From NCBI RefSeq assembly GCF_013408335.1, contig NZ_JACBZR010000001.1, positions 5,729,501 to 5,793,500 of the forward strand: DNA of 64,000 nucleotides, given 5' to 3'. Below, in pieces: positions 48,646 to 62,312 of the stretch. Below the pieces are notes generated by a model that worked only from the letters and a program-made list of their open reading frames with translations, had not been told where the DNA came from and did no database searches. The stretch's first letter is position 1; each line of letters opens with the position of its first letter. The position numbers and the translations under genes were made by a program. This DNA is from Nocardioides panzhihuensis (GTDB lineage Bacteria; Actinomycetota; Actinomycetes; Propionibacteriales; Nocardioidaceae).

Positions 48646-49274
48646 GCACCACGACCGATCCCGGTCCCGCCACGGAGACCGGCGCAACGTCCGACCGGGC
48701 GAGCGACAAGCGGACCAACCAGCTCCGCTGGGGCATCCTGGCTCTGCTGGTCGCCGTCATCCTCGCCGCCGTCGGCTACGTCGGCTGGCAGCTGACCCGC
48801 GGAGCCGAAGAGTCCGTGGTGAGCCAGCGCGAGCAGGCGATGGCAGCGGCCGACAAGTTCGTCGGGCGGGTCAACACCTACGGGCCCGAAGACATCGGCA
48901 GCGACAAGAAGACGATGCCGGAGTATCGCGAGCAGGTCGGCGAGCTGCTGACCCCGAAGTTCGAGAAGAGCTTCCTGAGCAACGTCGCCTTCGCCGAGGC
49001 CACCGTCGTCCAGCAGAGCGTCGGCCGCACCAGCGACGTGCACAGCACCGCGGTCGCCGGCCTCGACGAGGACAGCGCGACCGTGCTGGTCGTGGCGGAG
49101 CTCGCGATCAGCTACCCGAAGTCCGAGGGGTCCGAGGAGCGCGTCGAGGCGGCACGCCAGCTCGCCCGGACCGAGGTGGAGCTCGTGAAGCAGAACGGGA
49201 AGTGGCTGGTCGACGACTGGTACCCCGCCGAGGAGGCTCCCACCACCGAGCCCAGCGAAGGGGTGACCCCATGA
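48642..49274 (+). CDS. Mce-associated membrane protein
   Basis: 210 residues: disordered acidic/Thr head, one helix LRWGILALLVAVILAAVGYV, and an extracytoplasmic alpha+beta domain of the Mce-associated (Mas) type ending VELVKQNGKWLVDDWYP. Such proteins follow mce operons and are thought to stabilise the transporter. TTG start with AGGAAAAG upstream. Overlaps the next gene by ATGA. Confidence 0.85.
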   Translation: MSTTTDPGPATETGATSDRASDKRTNQLRWGILALLVAVILAAVGYVGWQLTRGAEESVVSQREQAMAAADKFVGRVNTYGPEDIGSDKKTMPEYREQVGELLTPKFEKSFLSNVAFAEATVVQQSVGRTSDVHSTAVAGLDEDSATVLVVAELAISYPKSEGSEERVEAARQLARTEVELVKQNGKWLVDDWYPAEEAPTTEPSEGVTP

Positions 49275-50251
49275 GCTCACCGATGAGCAGCCCGACCTGG
49301 TACGACCTGCTCGACGTCGAGCCCGACGCCGCCAGCGCCGACATCCGCGCCGCGTGGAAGGCCGCGATCGCCGATCTGGATCCGACCGACCGCCGCTTCC
49401 GGACCCTCAACGAAGCCGCTGCCGTCCTGCTGGACGAGGAGAAGCGGGCTGCGTACGACGCTGAGCTGGCCGCTCGCGAGGAGGCTGCCGACGAGGACGC
49501 CGCCGACGAGGACGCCGCCGAGGAAGACGCGGTCGACGAAGTCCCGGTCGACGAGGACGCGCTCGACGATGAGACCGTTTTCGTCGAGGCTGGGGCGGTC
49601 GCGGACGTACACGACGCTCCGGACCCTGACGCCGACGGCCCAGACGCCGAGGTGAAGGAGTCCGCCGGTCGTACGCTGCCGGTGCTCCCGACGTGGGGGC
49701 TGATCGCCGCCGGTGCGCTGGCCCTGGCTGCGGTCGTCGCCGCCGGAGTGGTCTTCTTCGGCCAGGAGAAGGTCGCCACCGTCTCCAACAACAACGTCAC
49801 CACCAGCACGGTCGAGGGCGCGGTCGGCAAGCAGATCACCCGCAACCACAAGCTCCTGGTCGAGGAGCAGGGCGCCGAGGCGCTCGAGGCGGCGAAGAAG
49901 GCCGTCGTCCCGCTGCTCTCCTACGACCACAGCAAGATGGACGAGTCGAAGAGCAAGGCTCATGAGGTGATGACGAAGGACTACCGCGAGGACTACGACC
50001 GTCTCTTCGCCGTTCTCGTCGACAACGTCCCCAAGACGAAGACCGTGGTGAAGACCCTCGCGCCGGTCGACGCCGGCGTCATCCGGGTCTCCGAGGAGAC
50101 CGTGCAGGTCCTGGTGCTGGTCGACCGCCAGGTCACCAACGCCCAGCGGAGCACCCCGATCGGCTACCAGGAGTACGCGATGCTCACGATGGCCAAGGTC
50201 GGTGACGAGTGGTTGGTGGACAAGGTCGAGACGCGGCCGAGCAAGGACTAG
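49271..50251 (+). CDS. Mce-associated protein fused to a degenerate J-domain
   Basis: 326 residues. Order: residues 9-66 resemble a DnaJ J-domain (TWYDLLDVEPDAASADIRAA, FRTLNEAAAVLLDEEKRAAY), an acidic linker rich in DEDAAD repeats (70-130), one membrane helix (141-163, TWGLIAAGALALAAVVAAGV), and a Mas-type outer domain (RDYDRLFAVLVD-like region to MAKVGDEWLVDKVETRPS). The J-domain lacks the HPD tripeptide; the position reads DLDP, so it should not stimulate Hsp70 ATPase. Last gene of the mce operon, ATGA-coupled. The cytosolic J-like head could instead dock a partner. Confidence 0.75.
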   Translation: MSSPMSSPTWYDLLDVEPDAASADIRAAWKAAIADLDPTDRRFRTLNEAAAVLLDEEKRAAYDAELAAREEAADEDAADEDAAEEDAVDEVPVDEDALDDETVFVEAGAVADVHDAPDPDADGPDAEVKESAGRTLPVLPTWGLIAAGALALAAVVAAGVVFFGQEKVATVSNNNVTTSTVEGAVGKQITRNHKLLVEEQGAEALEAAKKAVVPLLSYDHSKMDESKSKAHEVMTKDYREDYDRLFAVLVDNVPKTKTVVKTLAPVDAGVIRVSEETVQVLVLVDRQVTNAQRSTPIGYQEYAMLTMAKVGDEWLVDKVETRPSKD

Positions 50252-50353
50252 CGCGCCGCTGAGCCAGCGTCGGGGCCGGTCAGCCGTGGCTTTGCGCTAC
50301 CTGTCAAGTGATTGGAACAACTTCCCGGGAGGCGGACCGATTGGCTCGAACGC

Positions 50354-50383
50354 TTGACCCAGGGTGCCGATGGGGCGCATGAT
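50354..50383 (+). promoter_or_regulatory. Possible upstream rpoB promoter
   Basis: TTGACC at 50354-50359 and CATGAT at 50378-50383 with an 18-bp spacer, about 120 bp before the main promoter. Weak -10 match. Nothing else was recognised in 50252-50482. Confidence 0.3.
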
Positions 50384-50482
50384 CATCCGCGATGCTCGAC
50401 ATAGGCAATGCACCACCAACGCCGAAGCTCGGGCGCCGCAGGTGTGAATGAAGGTACGCCGGACTAGTAACTGGGCCCGGTG

Positions 50483-50511
50483 TTGTGGAGTGCGCTTTTA
50501 TAGCGTACGAT
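50483..50511 (+). promoter_or_regulatory. Main rpoB-rpoC promoter
   Basis: TTGTGG at 50483-50488 and TACGAT at 50506-50511 with a 17-bp spacer; predicted start near 50518, giving a leader of about 95 nt to the TTG start. This also excludes upstream start codons for rpoB. Confidence 0.65.
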
Positions 50512-50613
50512 GGCGCTTTGCGCATGCCTTCATATGCCTCTCAGCCTGCCCGGTGGCTGTTCGGTGGTCGGCGTGCTGCGAATCCACCTGCGAACCTTGT
50601 CGAAGGATTCCTC

Positions 50614-53600
50614 TTGGCCGCGCGCACCTCGTCGGGTGACTCCACCCCTCGCCGCATCTCTTTCGCAAAGATCTCAGAGCCTCTCGAGCTTCCCAAGCTC
50701 CTCGCCCTCCAGACCGACAGCTTCGACTGGTTGATCGGTAACGAGCGCTGGCAGGAGCAGGTTGCCGCCCGCGAAGCAGCGGGTGAGGACGTGTCTCACA
50801 AGTCCGGTCTGCAGGAGATCTTCGAGGAGATCTCCCCGATCGAGGACTTCTCGGAGACGATGTCCCTCTCGTTCGAGAGCCCTGTCTTCTACGACCCCAA
50901 GTACACCGTCGAGGAGTGCAAGGAGAAGGACTTCACCTACTCCGCGCCTCTCTATGTCTCGGCGGAGTTCACCAACAACGACACTGGCGAGATCAAGGGC
51001 CAGACGGTCTTCATGGGTGACTTCCCGCTCATGACCGAACAGGGCACCTTCGTCATCAACGGCACCGAGCGCGTCGTCGTCTCGCAGCTCGTCCGGTCCC
51101 CGGGTGTCTACTTCGAGCGCACCGCCGACAAGACGTCCGACAAGGACATCTACACAGCCAAGCTGATCCCGAGCCGTGGTGCCTGGCTCGAGTTCGAGAT
51201 CGACAAGCGCGACCTGGTCGGCGTCCGCCTCGACCGCAAGCGCAAGCAGAACGTCACGGTGCTGCTCAAGGCCCTCGGCTGGACCAACGAGCAGATCCGC
51301 GAGGAGTTCGGCGAGTACGAGTCGATGATGCTGACCCTGGAGAAGGACAGCACCACCGCTCAGGACGACGCGCTGCTCGACATCTACCGCAAGCTGCGCC
51401 CGGGCGAGCCCCCCACGCGTGAGGCCGCGCAGACGCTGCTGAACAACTACTACTTCAACCCGAAGCGCTACGACACCGCCAAGGTCGGTCGCTACAAGGT
51501 CAACAAGAAGCTCGGTCTGACCGAGGCCTTCGACCAGCAGACGCTGACCGTCGACGACATCGTCGCGACGATCAAGTACATCGTCGCGCTGCACGACGGG
51601 CGCGCGCAGCTCGAGATGCCGGCCGGCATGACCGACGTTGCCGCCGACGACATCGACCACTTCGGCAACCGCCGGATGCGTACGGTCGGCGAGCTGATCC
51701 AGAACCAGCTGCGTACGGGTCTTGCTCGTATGGAGCGCGTGGTGCGCGAGCGGATGACGACCCAGGACGTCGAGGCGATCACGCCGCAGTCCCTGATCAA
51801 CATCCGTCCCGTGGTCGCTGCGCTGAAGGAGTTCTTCGGCACCTCGCAGCTCTCGCAGTTCATGGACCAGAACAACCCGCTCGCGGGCCTGACGCACAAG
51901 CGGCGTCTGTCGGCTCTGGGCCCGGGTGGTCTCTCCCGTGACCGCGCCGGCATGGAGGTCCGAGACGTCCACCCGTCGCACTACGGCCGGATGTGCCCGA
52001 TCGAGACCCCTGAAGGTCCCAACATCGGTCTGATCGGTTCGCTGGCCTCCTTCGGTCGGATCAACCCGTTCGGCTTCGTCGAGACGCCCTACCGCAAGGT
52101 CGAGAACGGTGTCGTCACCGACAAGATCGACTACCTGACCGCCGACGACGAGGACCGCTACGTCATCGCGCAGGCCAACGCGGCCGTCGACGAGAACATG
52201 AAGTTCGCGACCGAGCGCGTGCTGGTCCGCCAGCGCGACGGTGAGGTCTCCGAGCTCCTGGCCGACGAGGTCGACTACATCGACGTCTCGCCGCGCCAGA
52301 TGGTGTCGGTCGCGACCGCGCTGATCCCGTTCCTCGAGCACGACGACGCCAACCGTGCGCTCATGGGCGCCAACATGCAGCGTCAGGCGGTGCCGCTGGT
52401 CCGCAGCGACTCGCCGCTGGTCGGCACGGGCATCGAGTACCGCGCGGCTGTCGACGCCGGTGACGTGCTCCTCGCGAAGAAGGCCGGTGTGGTCAAGGAG
52501 GTCTCCTCCGACCTGATCGAGACCCTCAACGACGACGGCACCTACACCAGCTACAAGCTGGCGAAGTTCGAGCGCTCCAACCAGGGCAACTGCGTCAACC
52601 AGCAGCCGCTGGTCGACGAGGGCACCCGGGTCGAGGTCGGCTCCCCGCTGGCCGACGGTCCGGCGACCCAGGGTGCCGAGATGGCGCTGGGTGCCAACCT
52701 CCTGGTCGCCTTCCAGTCGTGGCAGGGCCACAACTACGAGGACGCGATCATCCTCTCCCAGCGTCTGGTGCAGCAGGACTACCTCACCTCGATCCACATC
52801 GAGGAGCACGAGGTCGACGCTCGCGACACCAAGCTGGGCCCGGAGGAGATCACCCGGGACATCCCGAACGTCTCCGAGGAGATGCTGGCCGACCTCGACG
52901 AGCGCGGCATCATCCGCATCGGCGCCGAGGTCACCACCGGTGACATCCTCGTCGGCAAGGTCACCCCGAAGGGCGAGACCGAGCTGACCCCGGAGGAGCG
53001 CCTGCTCCGCGCGATCTTCGGTGAGAAGGCGCGCGAGGTTCGCGACACCTCGATGAAGGTTCCGCACGGCGAGGAGGGCACCGTCATCGGTGTCCGCGTC
53101 TTCGACCGTGAGGAGGGCGACGAGCTGCCCCCGGGCGTGAACCAGCTGGTTCGGGTCTACGTGGCGCAGAAGCGCAAGATCTCCGTGGGTGACAAGCTTG
53201 CCGGCCGTCACGGCAACAAGGGCGTCATCGCGAAGATCCTGCCGGTCGAGGACATGCCGTTCATGGAGGACGGCACCCCGGTCGACGTCCTGCTCAACCC
53301 GCTCGGTGTCCCGCGTCGTATGAACATCGGACAGGTCCTGGAGCTCCACCTCGGCTGGCTTGCCAAGCAGGGTTGGGACCTCAACCTCTCCGAGGACCCC
53401 GAGGACAGCGCCTGGAAGCAGCGCCTGATCAAGATCCACGCCGACAAGGCCGACCCGGGCACCAAGGTGGCCACCCCGGTCTTCGACGGTGCGCGTGAGG
53501 ACGAGATCACCGGTCTGCTCAGCGCGACCCTCCCCAACCGGGACGGTCGGCGTGTGGTCGGCACCGACGGCAAGGCCCGCCTCTTCGACGGTCGCTCCGG

Positions 53601-54084
53601 CGAGCCGTTCCCGGAGCCGGTGGCCGTGGGCTACATGTACATCCTCAAGCTGCACCACCTGGTCGACGACAAGATCCACGCGCGTTCGACCGGTCCGTAC
53701 TCGATGATCACCCAGCAGCCGCTCGGCGGTAAGGCCCAGTTCGGTGGCCAGCGCTTCGGTGAGATGGAGGTCTGGGCGATGGAGGCGTACGGCGCCGCCT
53801 ACGCCCTGCAGGAGCTCCTCACCATCAAGTCCGACGACGTGCCCGGCCGTGTGAAGGTCTACGAGGCGATCGTCAAGGGCGAGAACATCCCCGACTCGGG
53901 TATCCCGGAGTCGTTCAAGGTTCTCGTCAAGGAGATGCAGTCGCTGTGCCTGAACGTCGAGGTGCTGAGCCAGGACGGTTCGGCGATCGAGCTTCGTGAC
54001 GCGGAGGAAGACGTCTTCCGCGCCGCCGAGGAGCTCGGTATCGACCTCTCCCGTCGCGAGCCCTCTTCCGTAGAGGAAGTCTGA
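50614..54084 (+). CDS. rpoB: RNA polymerase subunit beta
   Basis: 1156 residues, full length. TTG start chosen: GAAGGA lies 6 bp upstream, actinobacterial rpoB genes commonly start with TTG and an LA(A/D)-type N-terminus, and earlier in-frame starts lie at or before the promoter. Seen: [20 protein letters not shown], rifampicin pocket [20 protein letters not shown] then [11 protein letters not shown] with Asp418, His428 and Ser433 (E. coli D516, H526, S531) unchanged, so no classical rifampicin resistance change is seen; and the C-terminal [20 protein letters not shown]. Followed 85 bp later by rpoC. Confidence 0.97.
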   Translation: MAARTSSGDSTPRRISFAKISEPLELPKLLALQTDSFDWLIGNERWQEQVAAREAAGEDVSHKSGLQEIFEEISPIEDFSETMSLSFESPVFYDPKYTVEECKEKDFTYSAPLYVSAEFTNNDTGEIKGQTVFMGDFPLMTEQGTFVINGTERVVVSQLVRSPGVYFERTADKTSDKDIYTAKLIPSRGAWLEFEIDKRDLVGVRLDRKRKQNVTVLLKALGWTNEQIREEFGEYESMMLTLEKDSTTAQDDALLDIYRKLRPGEPPTREAAQTLLNNYYFNPKRYDTAKVGRYKVNKKLGLTEAFDQQTLTVDDIVATIKYIVALHDGRAQLEMPAGMTDVAADDIDHFGNRRMRTVGELIQNQLRTGLARMERVVRERMTTQDVEAITPQSLINIRPVVAALKEFFGTSQLSQFMDQNNPLAGLTHKRRLSALGPGGLSRDRAGMEVRDVHPSHYGRMCPIETPEGPNIGLIGSLASFGRINPFGFVETPYRKVENGVVTDKIDYLTADDEDRYVIAQANAAVDENMKFATERVLVRQRDGEVSELLADEVDYIDVSPRQMVSVATALIPFLEHDDANRALMGANMQRQAVPLVRSDSPLVGTGIEYRAAVDAGDVLLAKKAGVVKEVSSDLIETLNDDGTYTSYKLAKFERSNQGNCVNQQPLVDEGTRVEVGSPLADGPATQGAEMALGANLLVAFQSWQGHNYEDAIILSQRLVQQDYLTSIHIEEHEVDARDTKLGPEEITRDIPNVSEEMLADLDERGIIRIGAEVTTGDILVGKVTPKGETELTPEERLLRAIFGEKAREVRDTSMKVPHGEEGTVIGVRVFDREEGDELPPGVNQLVRVYVAQKRKISVGDKLAGRHGNKGVIAKILPVEDMPFMEDGTPVDVLLNPLGVPRRMNIGQVLELHLGWLAKQGWDLNLSEDPEDSAWKQRLIKIHADKADPGTKVATPVFDGAREDEITGLLSATLPNRDGRRVVGTDGKARLFDGRSGEPFPEPVAVGYMYILKLHHLVDDKIHARSTGPYSMITQQPLGGKAQFGGQRFGEMEVWAMEAYGAAYALQELLTIKSDDVPGRVKVYEAIVKGENIPDSGIPESFKVLVKEMQSLCLNVEVLSQDGSAIELRDAEEDVFRAAEELGIDLSRREPSSVEEV

Positions 54085-54169
54085 CGAGCGGGAGGTACGC
54101 CGCGGCGTACCTCCCTCCCTCAGTCCCCTTTGAACTTTCCAAGAACTAACGAAGGAACTGGAAGCCATC

Positions 54170-58045
<3,876 letters not shown>

Positions 58046-58059
58046 TCCAGTAGTCAGCT

Positions 58060-58093
58060 GACGGCCCCGCCTCCTTCGGGAGGCGGGGCCGTC
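58060..58093 (+). terminator. Terminator after rpoC
   Basis: Perfect 15-bp stem, arms 58060-58074 and 58079-58093, tetraloop TTCG, followed by GGTCTTTTC. Confidence 0.88.
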
Positions 58094-58223
58094 GGTCTTT
58101 TCGGTTGCGCGAGATTTCTTCGTGACTCGACGCAACGAACCGGCCGGGCCACGCGTCTCAGGGGTGGGACGATGAGTTTCTGGCTGGGTTCATCTGGCCG
58201 CATCTGCTACTCGAGGAGCGAAG

Positions 58224-58883
58224 ATGCTGCGCGTACGACTGGTGGTGGTCGGAGTCGGGATCCTCGGCGTGCTCGCGGCGGGAGGTTGCGGGTCGACAAA
58301 CGATGGGGCGGTCGACTCGCCACAATCTGCCTCCGGGACCGCGGATCCCACCCCGGCGAGCAGCTCACCGTCCCCGTCTCAGTCCTCACCGGCGACCACG
58401 GGGGGTTCGCCGGTGAGGACTGAGTCATCTGAGTCATCTGCTCTTTCTGAGCCTGCGGCGGCAGACCCGTCGACCCCGAAGTGCACCAACGCCGACCTGA
58501 AGGCCGGCTATCGTGCGACCGACGCGGGCGCGGGGTCGCGGTTCGGCGAGATCACGCTGACCAACGTCTCCGATCGCGCCTGTGCCCTGGGTGGTTTCGG
58601 CGGGCTCTCGTACGTCGGCGGCGACGACGGCACCCAGATCGGTGCGCCGGCGGCCCGCAAGGGCCAGTGGCGCACGGTGATGATGAAGCCCGGCCAGGTG
58701 GCGGTGAGCGCGGTCGCGGAGTCGACGGCCGAGAACTATCCGGCTTCGAAATGCAAGCCGGCCAACGTGGACGGGTTCCGGGTCTACGTGCCCGACTCCT
58801 ACGACTCCCAGTTCGTCCGTCACGAGACGACCGGTTGCGCGGACAAGAACGTGTCGCTCCTGTCTCATCGCGCGTTCCACTAG
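58224..58883 (+). CDS. DUF4232 domain lipoprotein
   Basis: 219 residues. Lipobox LAAGGCGS after the signal helix VRLVVVGVGILGVLAAGG; Ser/Pro/Thr linker of ~55 residues; C-terminal DUF4232-like beta domain with DACAL-type turn (NVSDRACALGGFGGLSYV), GQWRTVMMKPGQVAVSAV, and four Cys. Surface-attached, function unknown; common in actinobacteria. GAGGAGCG is 4 bp before the ATG. The linker coding sequence contains an 18-bp inverted repeat. Confidence 0.85.
   Translation: MLRVRLVVVGVGILGVLAAGGCGSTNDGAVDSPQSASGTADPTPASSSPSPSQSSPATTGGSPVRTESSESSALSEPAAADPSTPKCTNADLKAGYRATDAGAGSRFGEITLTNVSDRACALGGFGGLSYVGGDDGTQIGAPAARKGQWRTVMMKPGQVAVSAVAESTAENYPASKCKPANVDGFRVYVPDSYDSQFVRHETTGCADKNVSLLSHRAFH
58378..58424. 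repeat. 18-bp perfect inverted repeat inside the lipoprotein gene
   Basis: Arms 58378-58395 (CTCAGTCCTCACCGGCGA) and 58407-58424, loop of 11 nt, then two direct copies of GAGTCATCT (58422-58439). It lies in the low-complexity linker. Confidence 0.75.
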
Positions 58884-58913
58884 CGGCCATCCGCCCGTGG
58901 GATCCTGTCGGGC

Positions 58914-59981
58914 ATGAGACGTGTCCGAGCAGGCATCCTCGTGTCCGTCGCGCTCCTGGCGAGTGCGGCCGTCACACCGGCGTACGCCGGGAACGATCCT
59001 CGTACCTTCGACCTCCAGGCGCATCGCGGTGGGATTGCGATGACGGTGGAGAACACGTTGCCCGCCTTCGCGCGGGCGCTCGAGCTGGGAGTCAGCACCC
59101 TCGAGCTCGACGTGCAGATCACCGAGGACGGCTACGCGGTCGTGACGCACGACCGGGACCCGAACCCGGCCAAGTGCGTCGACACCGAGCCGGCCTTCTC
59201 CGGCGACCCCGAGTTCCCGTACGTCCCGAGCCGGACCTATATCAAGGACCTCACGCTCGCCCAGGTGCGCACGATCGACTGTGGGTCGCTGCGACAGCCA
59301 CAGTTCCCCGGCCAGGAGTTGTCGCCGGGGGAGCGGATACCGTTGCTCTCGGAGGTGTTCGCGCTGGTCAACAGCTACCACGCCGGCCAGGTCAAGCTGA
59401 ATGTGGAGACGAAGGTCGAGGCAGGGGCGCCGGAGCAGACTGCGCCGCGCGAGCAGTTCGTACGCGTCGTCCTGGCCGAGATCAGGCGGGCGCACATTCG
59501 TAACCAGGTCACCATCCAGAGCTTCGACTGGGGTGCGCTGAAGCGGGTCCGGGAGGTCGAGCCGCGGCTGCCGATCGTCGCGCTGACCAACGGACAGCAG
59601 TTCCTCCAGCAGGGAGTGCCGGGCGCCTCGCCGTGGCTGGGCGGGATCGACATCGACGACTTCGACGGATCGCTGCAGGAGCGGTACGTCGCGGCCGCGG
59701 ACTCGTTCGGGGCGGATGCGGTCTCGCCGGTTCACGGGGATCCGCAGGGCGGCTCGGTGTCCGACCCGGGCTACGTGCCGTTCACGACCCAGGAGCTGGT
59801 CGATGCGGCCCACGCCCGCGGGATGGCGGTCGTGCCGTGGACGGTCGACGACGTCGCCACGATGGAGCACCTGATCGGCCTCGGCATCGACGGACTGATC
59901 ACCGACAAGCCGGACGTGCTCCGCGACGTGCTGGCGCAGCACGGGTACAAGCTGCCGCGCGCATACGAAGGTCGCAGCTGA
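58914..59981 (+). CDS. Secreted glycerophosphodiester phosphodiesterase
   Basis: Hydrolyses glycerophosphodiesters to glycerol 3-phosphate and an alcohol. 355 residues with a signal peptide (GILVSVALLASAAVTPAYAG). Seen: LQAHRGGIAMTVENTLPAF with the catalytic His/Arg and Glu, ELDVQITEDGYAVVTHD with metal Glu-Asp and second His, KLNVETK with a metal Glu, TIQSFDW and VVPWTVDD. Normal GDPD barrel. No good Shine-Dalgarno; GATCCT at 58901-58906 is a weak -10 candidate 7 bp upstream. Confidence 0.92.
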   Translation: MRRVRAGILVSVALLASAAVTPAYAGNDPRTFDLQAHRGGIAMTVENTLPAFARALELGVSTLELDVQITEDGYAVVTHDRDPNPAKCVDTEPAFSGDPEFPYVPSRTYIKDLTLAQVRTIDCGSLRQPQFPGQELSPGERIPLLSEVFALVNSYHAGQVKLNVETKVEAGAPEQTAPREQFVRVVLAEIRRAHIRNQVTIQSFDWGALKRVREVEPRLPIVALTNGQQFLQQGVPGASPWLGGIDIDDFDGSLQERYVAAADSFGADAVSPVHGDPQGGSVSDPGYVPFTTQELVDAAHARGMAVVPWTVDDVATMEHLIGLGIDGLITDKPDVLRDVLAQHGYKLPRAYEGRS

Positions 59982-60070
59982 GCCGGCCTGAGCGGGGCAG
60001 AGCGAGTCTGAGCCAGCCCGAGCGAGATTGACCGCGCGCAGCGCGGGCGAAGTCGCCTACCCTCGCGAGT

Positions 60071-60556
60071 ATGGCAGCTGATCTGGACAGACACGTCCGT
60101 GGAATCCTCGACGACGTCGCCTACCTGGTGCTGGCGACCTCGGACCCCGACGGGCGGCCGCGTACGTCGCCGGTCTACTTCTCGCACGACGGCTACCGGG
60201 CCATCTACTGGGTATCGGCGCCCGACGCCCAGCACTCCCGCAACATCCTCCGCGACCCGCGCGTTGCCGGGGTCATCTTCGACTCCTCGGTGCCGCCGGG
60301 TTCCGGGGCGAGTGCGGCGTACGTCACCGGGATGGCCCGCCAGGTGCCCGACTTCGAGCTCGAGAAGCGTTGCCAGGTGGCGTTTCGCCGACTGGTCGGG
60401 ACGGCCCGGGCGTTCAGGCCCGAGGAGCTGTGCGGGGAGGCGTCATTGCGGCTCTACGTGATGGATGTCGAGCTCTGGGAGGCGCATCTTCCCGGTGTCG
60501 ACCCGGACGACGAGACCGCGCCGGAGACCAGGGTCGAGGCCCACCCGGAGGTCTGA
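60071..60556 (+). CDS. Pyridoxamine 5'-phosphate oxidase-like FMN/F420-binding protein
   Basis: 161-residue split-barrel protein. Seen: AYLVLATSDPDGRPRTSPVY and YFSHDGYRAIYWVSAPDAQH, a typical flavin or F420-binding start of the PNPOx-like group, then SRNILRDPRVAGVIFDS. Possibly a small reductase; ligand unknown. TACCCT at 60058-60063 ends 7 bp before the ATG with no Shine-Dalgarno, so probably leaderless. Converges on the ABC operon with 2 bp between stops. Confidence 0.82.
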   Translation: MAADLDRHVRGILDDVAYLVLATSDPDGRPRTSPVYFSHDGYRAIYWVSAPDAQHSRNILRDPRVAGVIFDSSVPPGSGASAAYVTGMARQVPDFELEKRCQVAFRRLVGTARAFRPEELCGEASLRLYVMDVELWEAHLPGVDPDDETAPETRVEAHPEV

Positions 60557-60558
60557 GG

Positions 60559-61314
60559 TCAGCTCAACGAGTGGAAGAGGAGATGGATCTCCTCGCGCAG
60601 CTCGAGCCGCTCGACGTCGATGCCGTAGACCGGCTCCAGGATCTCGGGGCGGAGAACCTCGTCGACCGTGCCCCGTGCAGCGACGCCGCGCCGGTCGAGC
60701 AGCACCAAGTCGTCGCAGTAGCGGGCCGCCAGGTTGAGGTCGTGGAGCACGACGATCGCCGTCGTCCCGAGCTTTCGCACCAGGGAGAGGATCTCGTGCT
60801 GGTAGCGGATGTCGAGGTGGTTGGTCGGCTCGTCGAGGAGCAGATGGGTCGCCTCCTGGGCCAGCGCCCGGGCGATGAGCACCCGCTGCCGCTCGCCGCC
60901 GGAGAGGGCGGCGAAGGAGCGTGGACCGAGGTGGGTCCCGCCGACGCGCTCGAGGCACTCCGCGGCGATCTTCAGGTCGTGTCCACCGGCCCTGGCGAAT
61001 GCGGACAGGTGCGGCGTACGTCCCAGCAGCACCATCTCGCCGGCGGTCAGGGTTGTGTCGCTGCCGGACTCCTGGACGACGACGGCCAGCCGGCGGGCGA
61101 CCTCCTTCGCGGGGAGCCCGGTGAGCTCGTCGCCGTCGATCTCGACGGTGCCGCTGGCGCGAAGAGCTCCGTAGAGCAGCCGGAGCAGTGTGGTCTTGCC
61201 GCTTCCGTTTGGCCCGATCAGACCCAGGACCCGACCCTCGTGGGAGGCGACGTCGACGTCCTCGAGGATGGTCGTGGTGCCGTACGTCCAGGACAGGCCC
61301 TCGGCCTCGATCAC
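60559..61314 (-). CDS. Iron-siderophore/heme-type ABC transporter ATPase
   Basis: 251 residues of the FecE/BtuD group. Seen: Walker A GPNGSGKTTLLRLLYG, signature ALSGGERQRVLIARAL, Walker B HLLLDEPTNHLDI, H-loop IVVLHDLNLAARYCDD. GTG start overlaps the stop of the binding-protein gene. Last gene of the importer operon. Confidence 0.92.
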   Translation of the reverse strand: MIEAEGLSWTYGTTTILEDVDVASHEGRVLGLIGPNGSGKTTLLRLLYGALRASGTVEIDGDELTGLPAKEVARRLAVVVQESGSDTTLTAGEMVLLGRTPHLSAFARAGGHDLKIAAECLERVGGTHLGPRSFAALSGGERQRVLIARALAQEATHLLLDEPTNHLDIRYQHEILSLVRKLGTTAIVVLHDLNLAARYCDDLVLLDRRGVAARGTVDEVLRPEILEPVYGIDVERLELREEIHLLFHSLS

Positions 61315-62285
61315 TTGCCGAACCTGTCGATGATGCGCTCCAGGCCGTCGACCGAGAGCGCCGAGGGAGGCTCGGTGAAGTTGAACAGCTGCGCCATCAC
61401 GTCGCCGTTCCTGACCGCGGTGAGATCCTCGGCGCCGGCGAGCTGGGTGACCGACTCCTCGACCTCTTTCGGGTCACCGGTGTTGTGGAGCAGGATGATC
61501 ACGTCGGGGTCGCGCTCGAGGAGATCCTCGGTCGAGACCTCGAAGACACGCTCGTCGACGTCGGCGAAGACGTCCTCGAACCCGGCCGCCTCCAGCTGCG
61601 GGTGGGCCATCGACCTGGTCCCGTAGGCATAGGTCACGCCGCCGCCGACGGTGGGGTAGAGAACCGCCGCCGTACGTCCTTCGCCGACCTTCTTCGCCTC
61701 CAGGTCGGTGACGCGTTCACGCAGGTCAGCCACGGCCTTGGTGGCTTCGTCCTCGCGGTCGAAGACCTTGCCGTAGGTCTCCAGCTGGCTGTAGACGTCG
61801 TCGAAGCCGGGGTCTGCGACGCCCTCGGCACACATCGCGGGCTCCTCGAGGAGCTTGATGTCGACGGCGTCGAGAGTGTCTCGGGACAGGTTCTCGACCT
61901 CGCCGAGAACCAGGTCGGGCTCCTCCCCGATCACGATCTCCTTGGAGATCTGCAGGTGACCGCTCGTGTCCATCTCGTCGGTGAGCAGCGGGATGTCGTC
62001 GAGCTCGGCCTGGGTCTCGGCGTCGTAGTAGTCGTCCGGATAGTCGCCGGCTCGGGCCACGACCCGGTCCATCACGCCGAGAGCGTGCAGGTAGGGCACC
62101 GCGGCGCTCTTCAGCATGACGACGCGCTCCGGTGGGGCGTCGAGGCTGACCTCGACGCCGCAGTTGTCGATGGTGACCGGGAAACCGTCCACGGCGGCCT
62201 CGTCGCCGGCCGCGTCTGCACCGGCGCCGCACGCGGTGGTCGTGGCCAGCACGAGCGCGGCGGTGGCGATCATGGGACGGATCAT
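61311..62285 (-). CDS. Iron-siderophore/cobalamin-type ABC substrate-binding lipoprotein
   Basis: 324 residues; lipobox ATTTACGAG after a short signal helix. Type III binding-protein fold: APPERVVMLKSAAVPYLHAL at the N-lobe, EEPDLVLGEVEN, a linking helix, and VLYPTVGGGVTYAYGT in the C-lobe. The acidic N-terminal region (DYPDDYYDAETQAELDDI) is unusual. Binds a siderophore, heme or cobinamide-like ligand. Confidence 0.9.
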   Translation of the reverse strand: MIRPMIATAALVLATTTACGAGADAAGDEAAVDGFPVTIDNCGVEVSLDAPPERVVMLKSAAVPYLHALGVMDRVVARAGDYPDDYYDAETQAELDDIPLLTDEMDTSGHLQISKEIVIGEEPDLVLGEVENLSRDTLDAVDIKLLEEPAMCAEGVADPGFDDVYSQLETYGKVFDREDEATKAVADLRERVTDLEAKKVGEGRTAAVLYPTVGGGVTYAYGTRSMAHPQLEAAGFEDVFADVDERVFEVSTEDLLERDPDVIILLHNTGDPKEVEESVTQLAGAEDLTAVRNGDVMAQLFNFTEPPSALSVDGLERIIDRFGK

Positions 62286-62312
62286 GTCGGGGCTCCTGGT
62301 GATGGGTGATGG

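Noticed and set aside
50485..50613. Upstream start of rpoB at 50485
   Set aside because: It lies within the -35 region of the TTGTGG-17-TACGAT promoter, so it would not be transcribed; the extra 43 residues are not rpoB-like.
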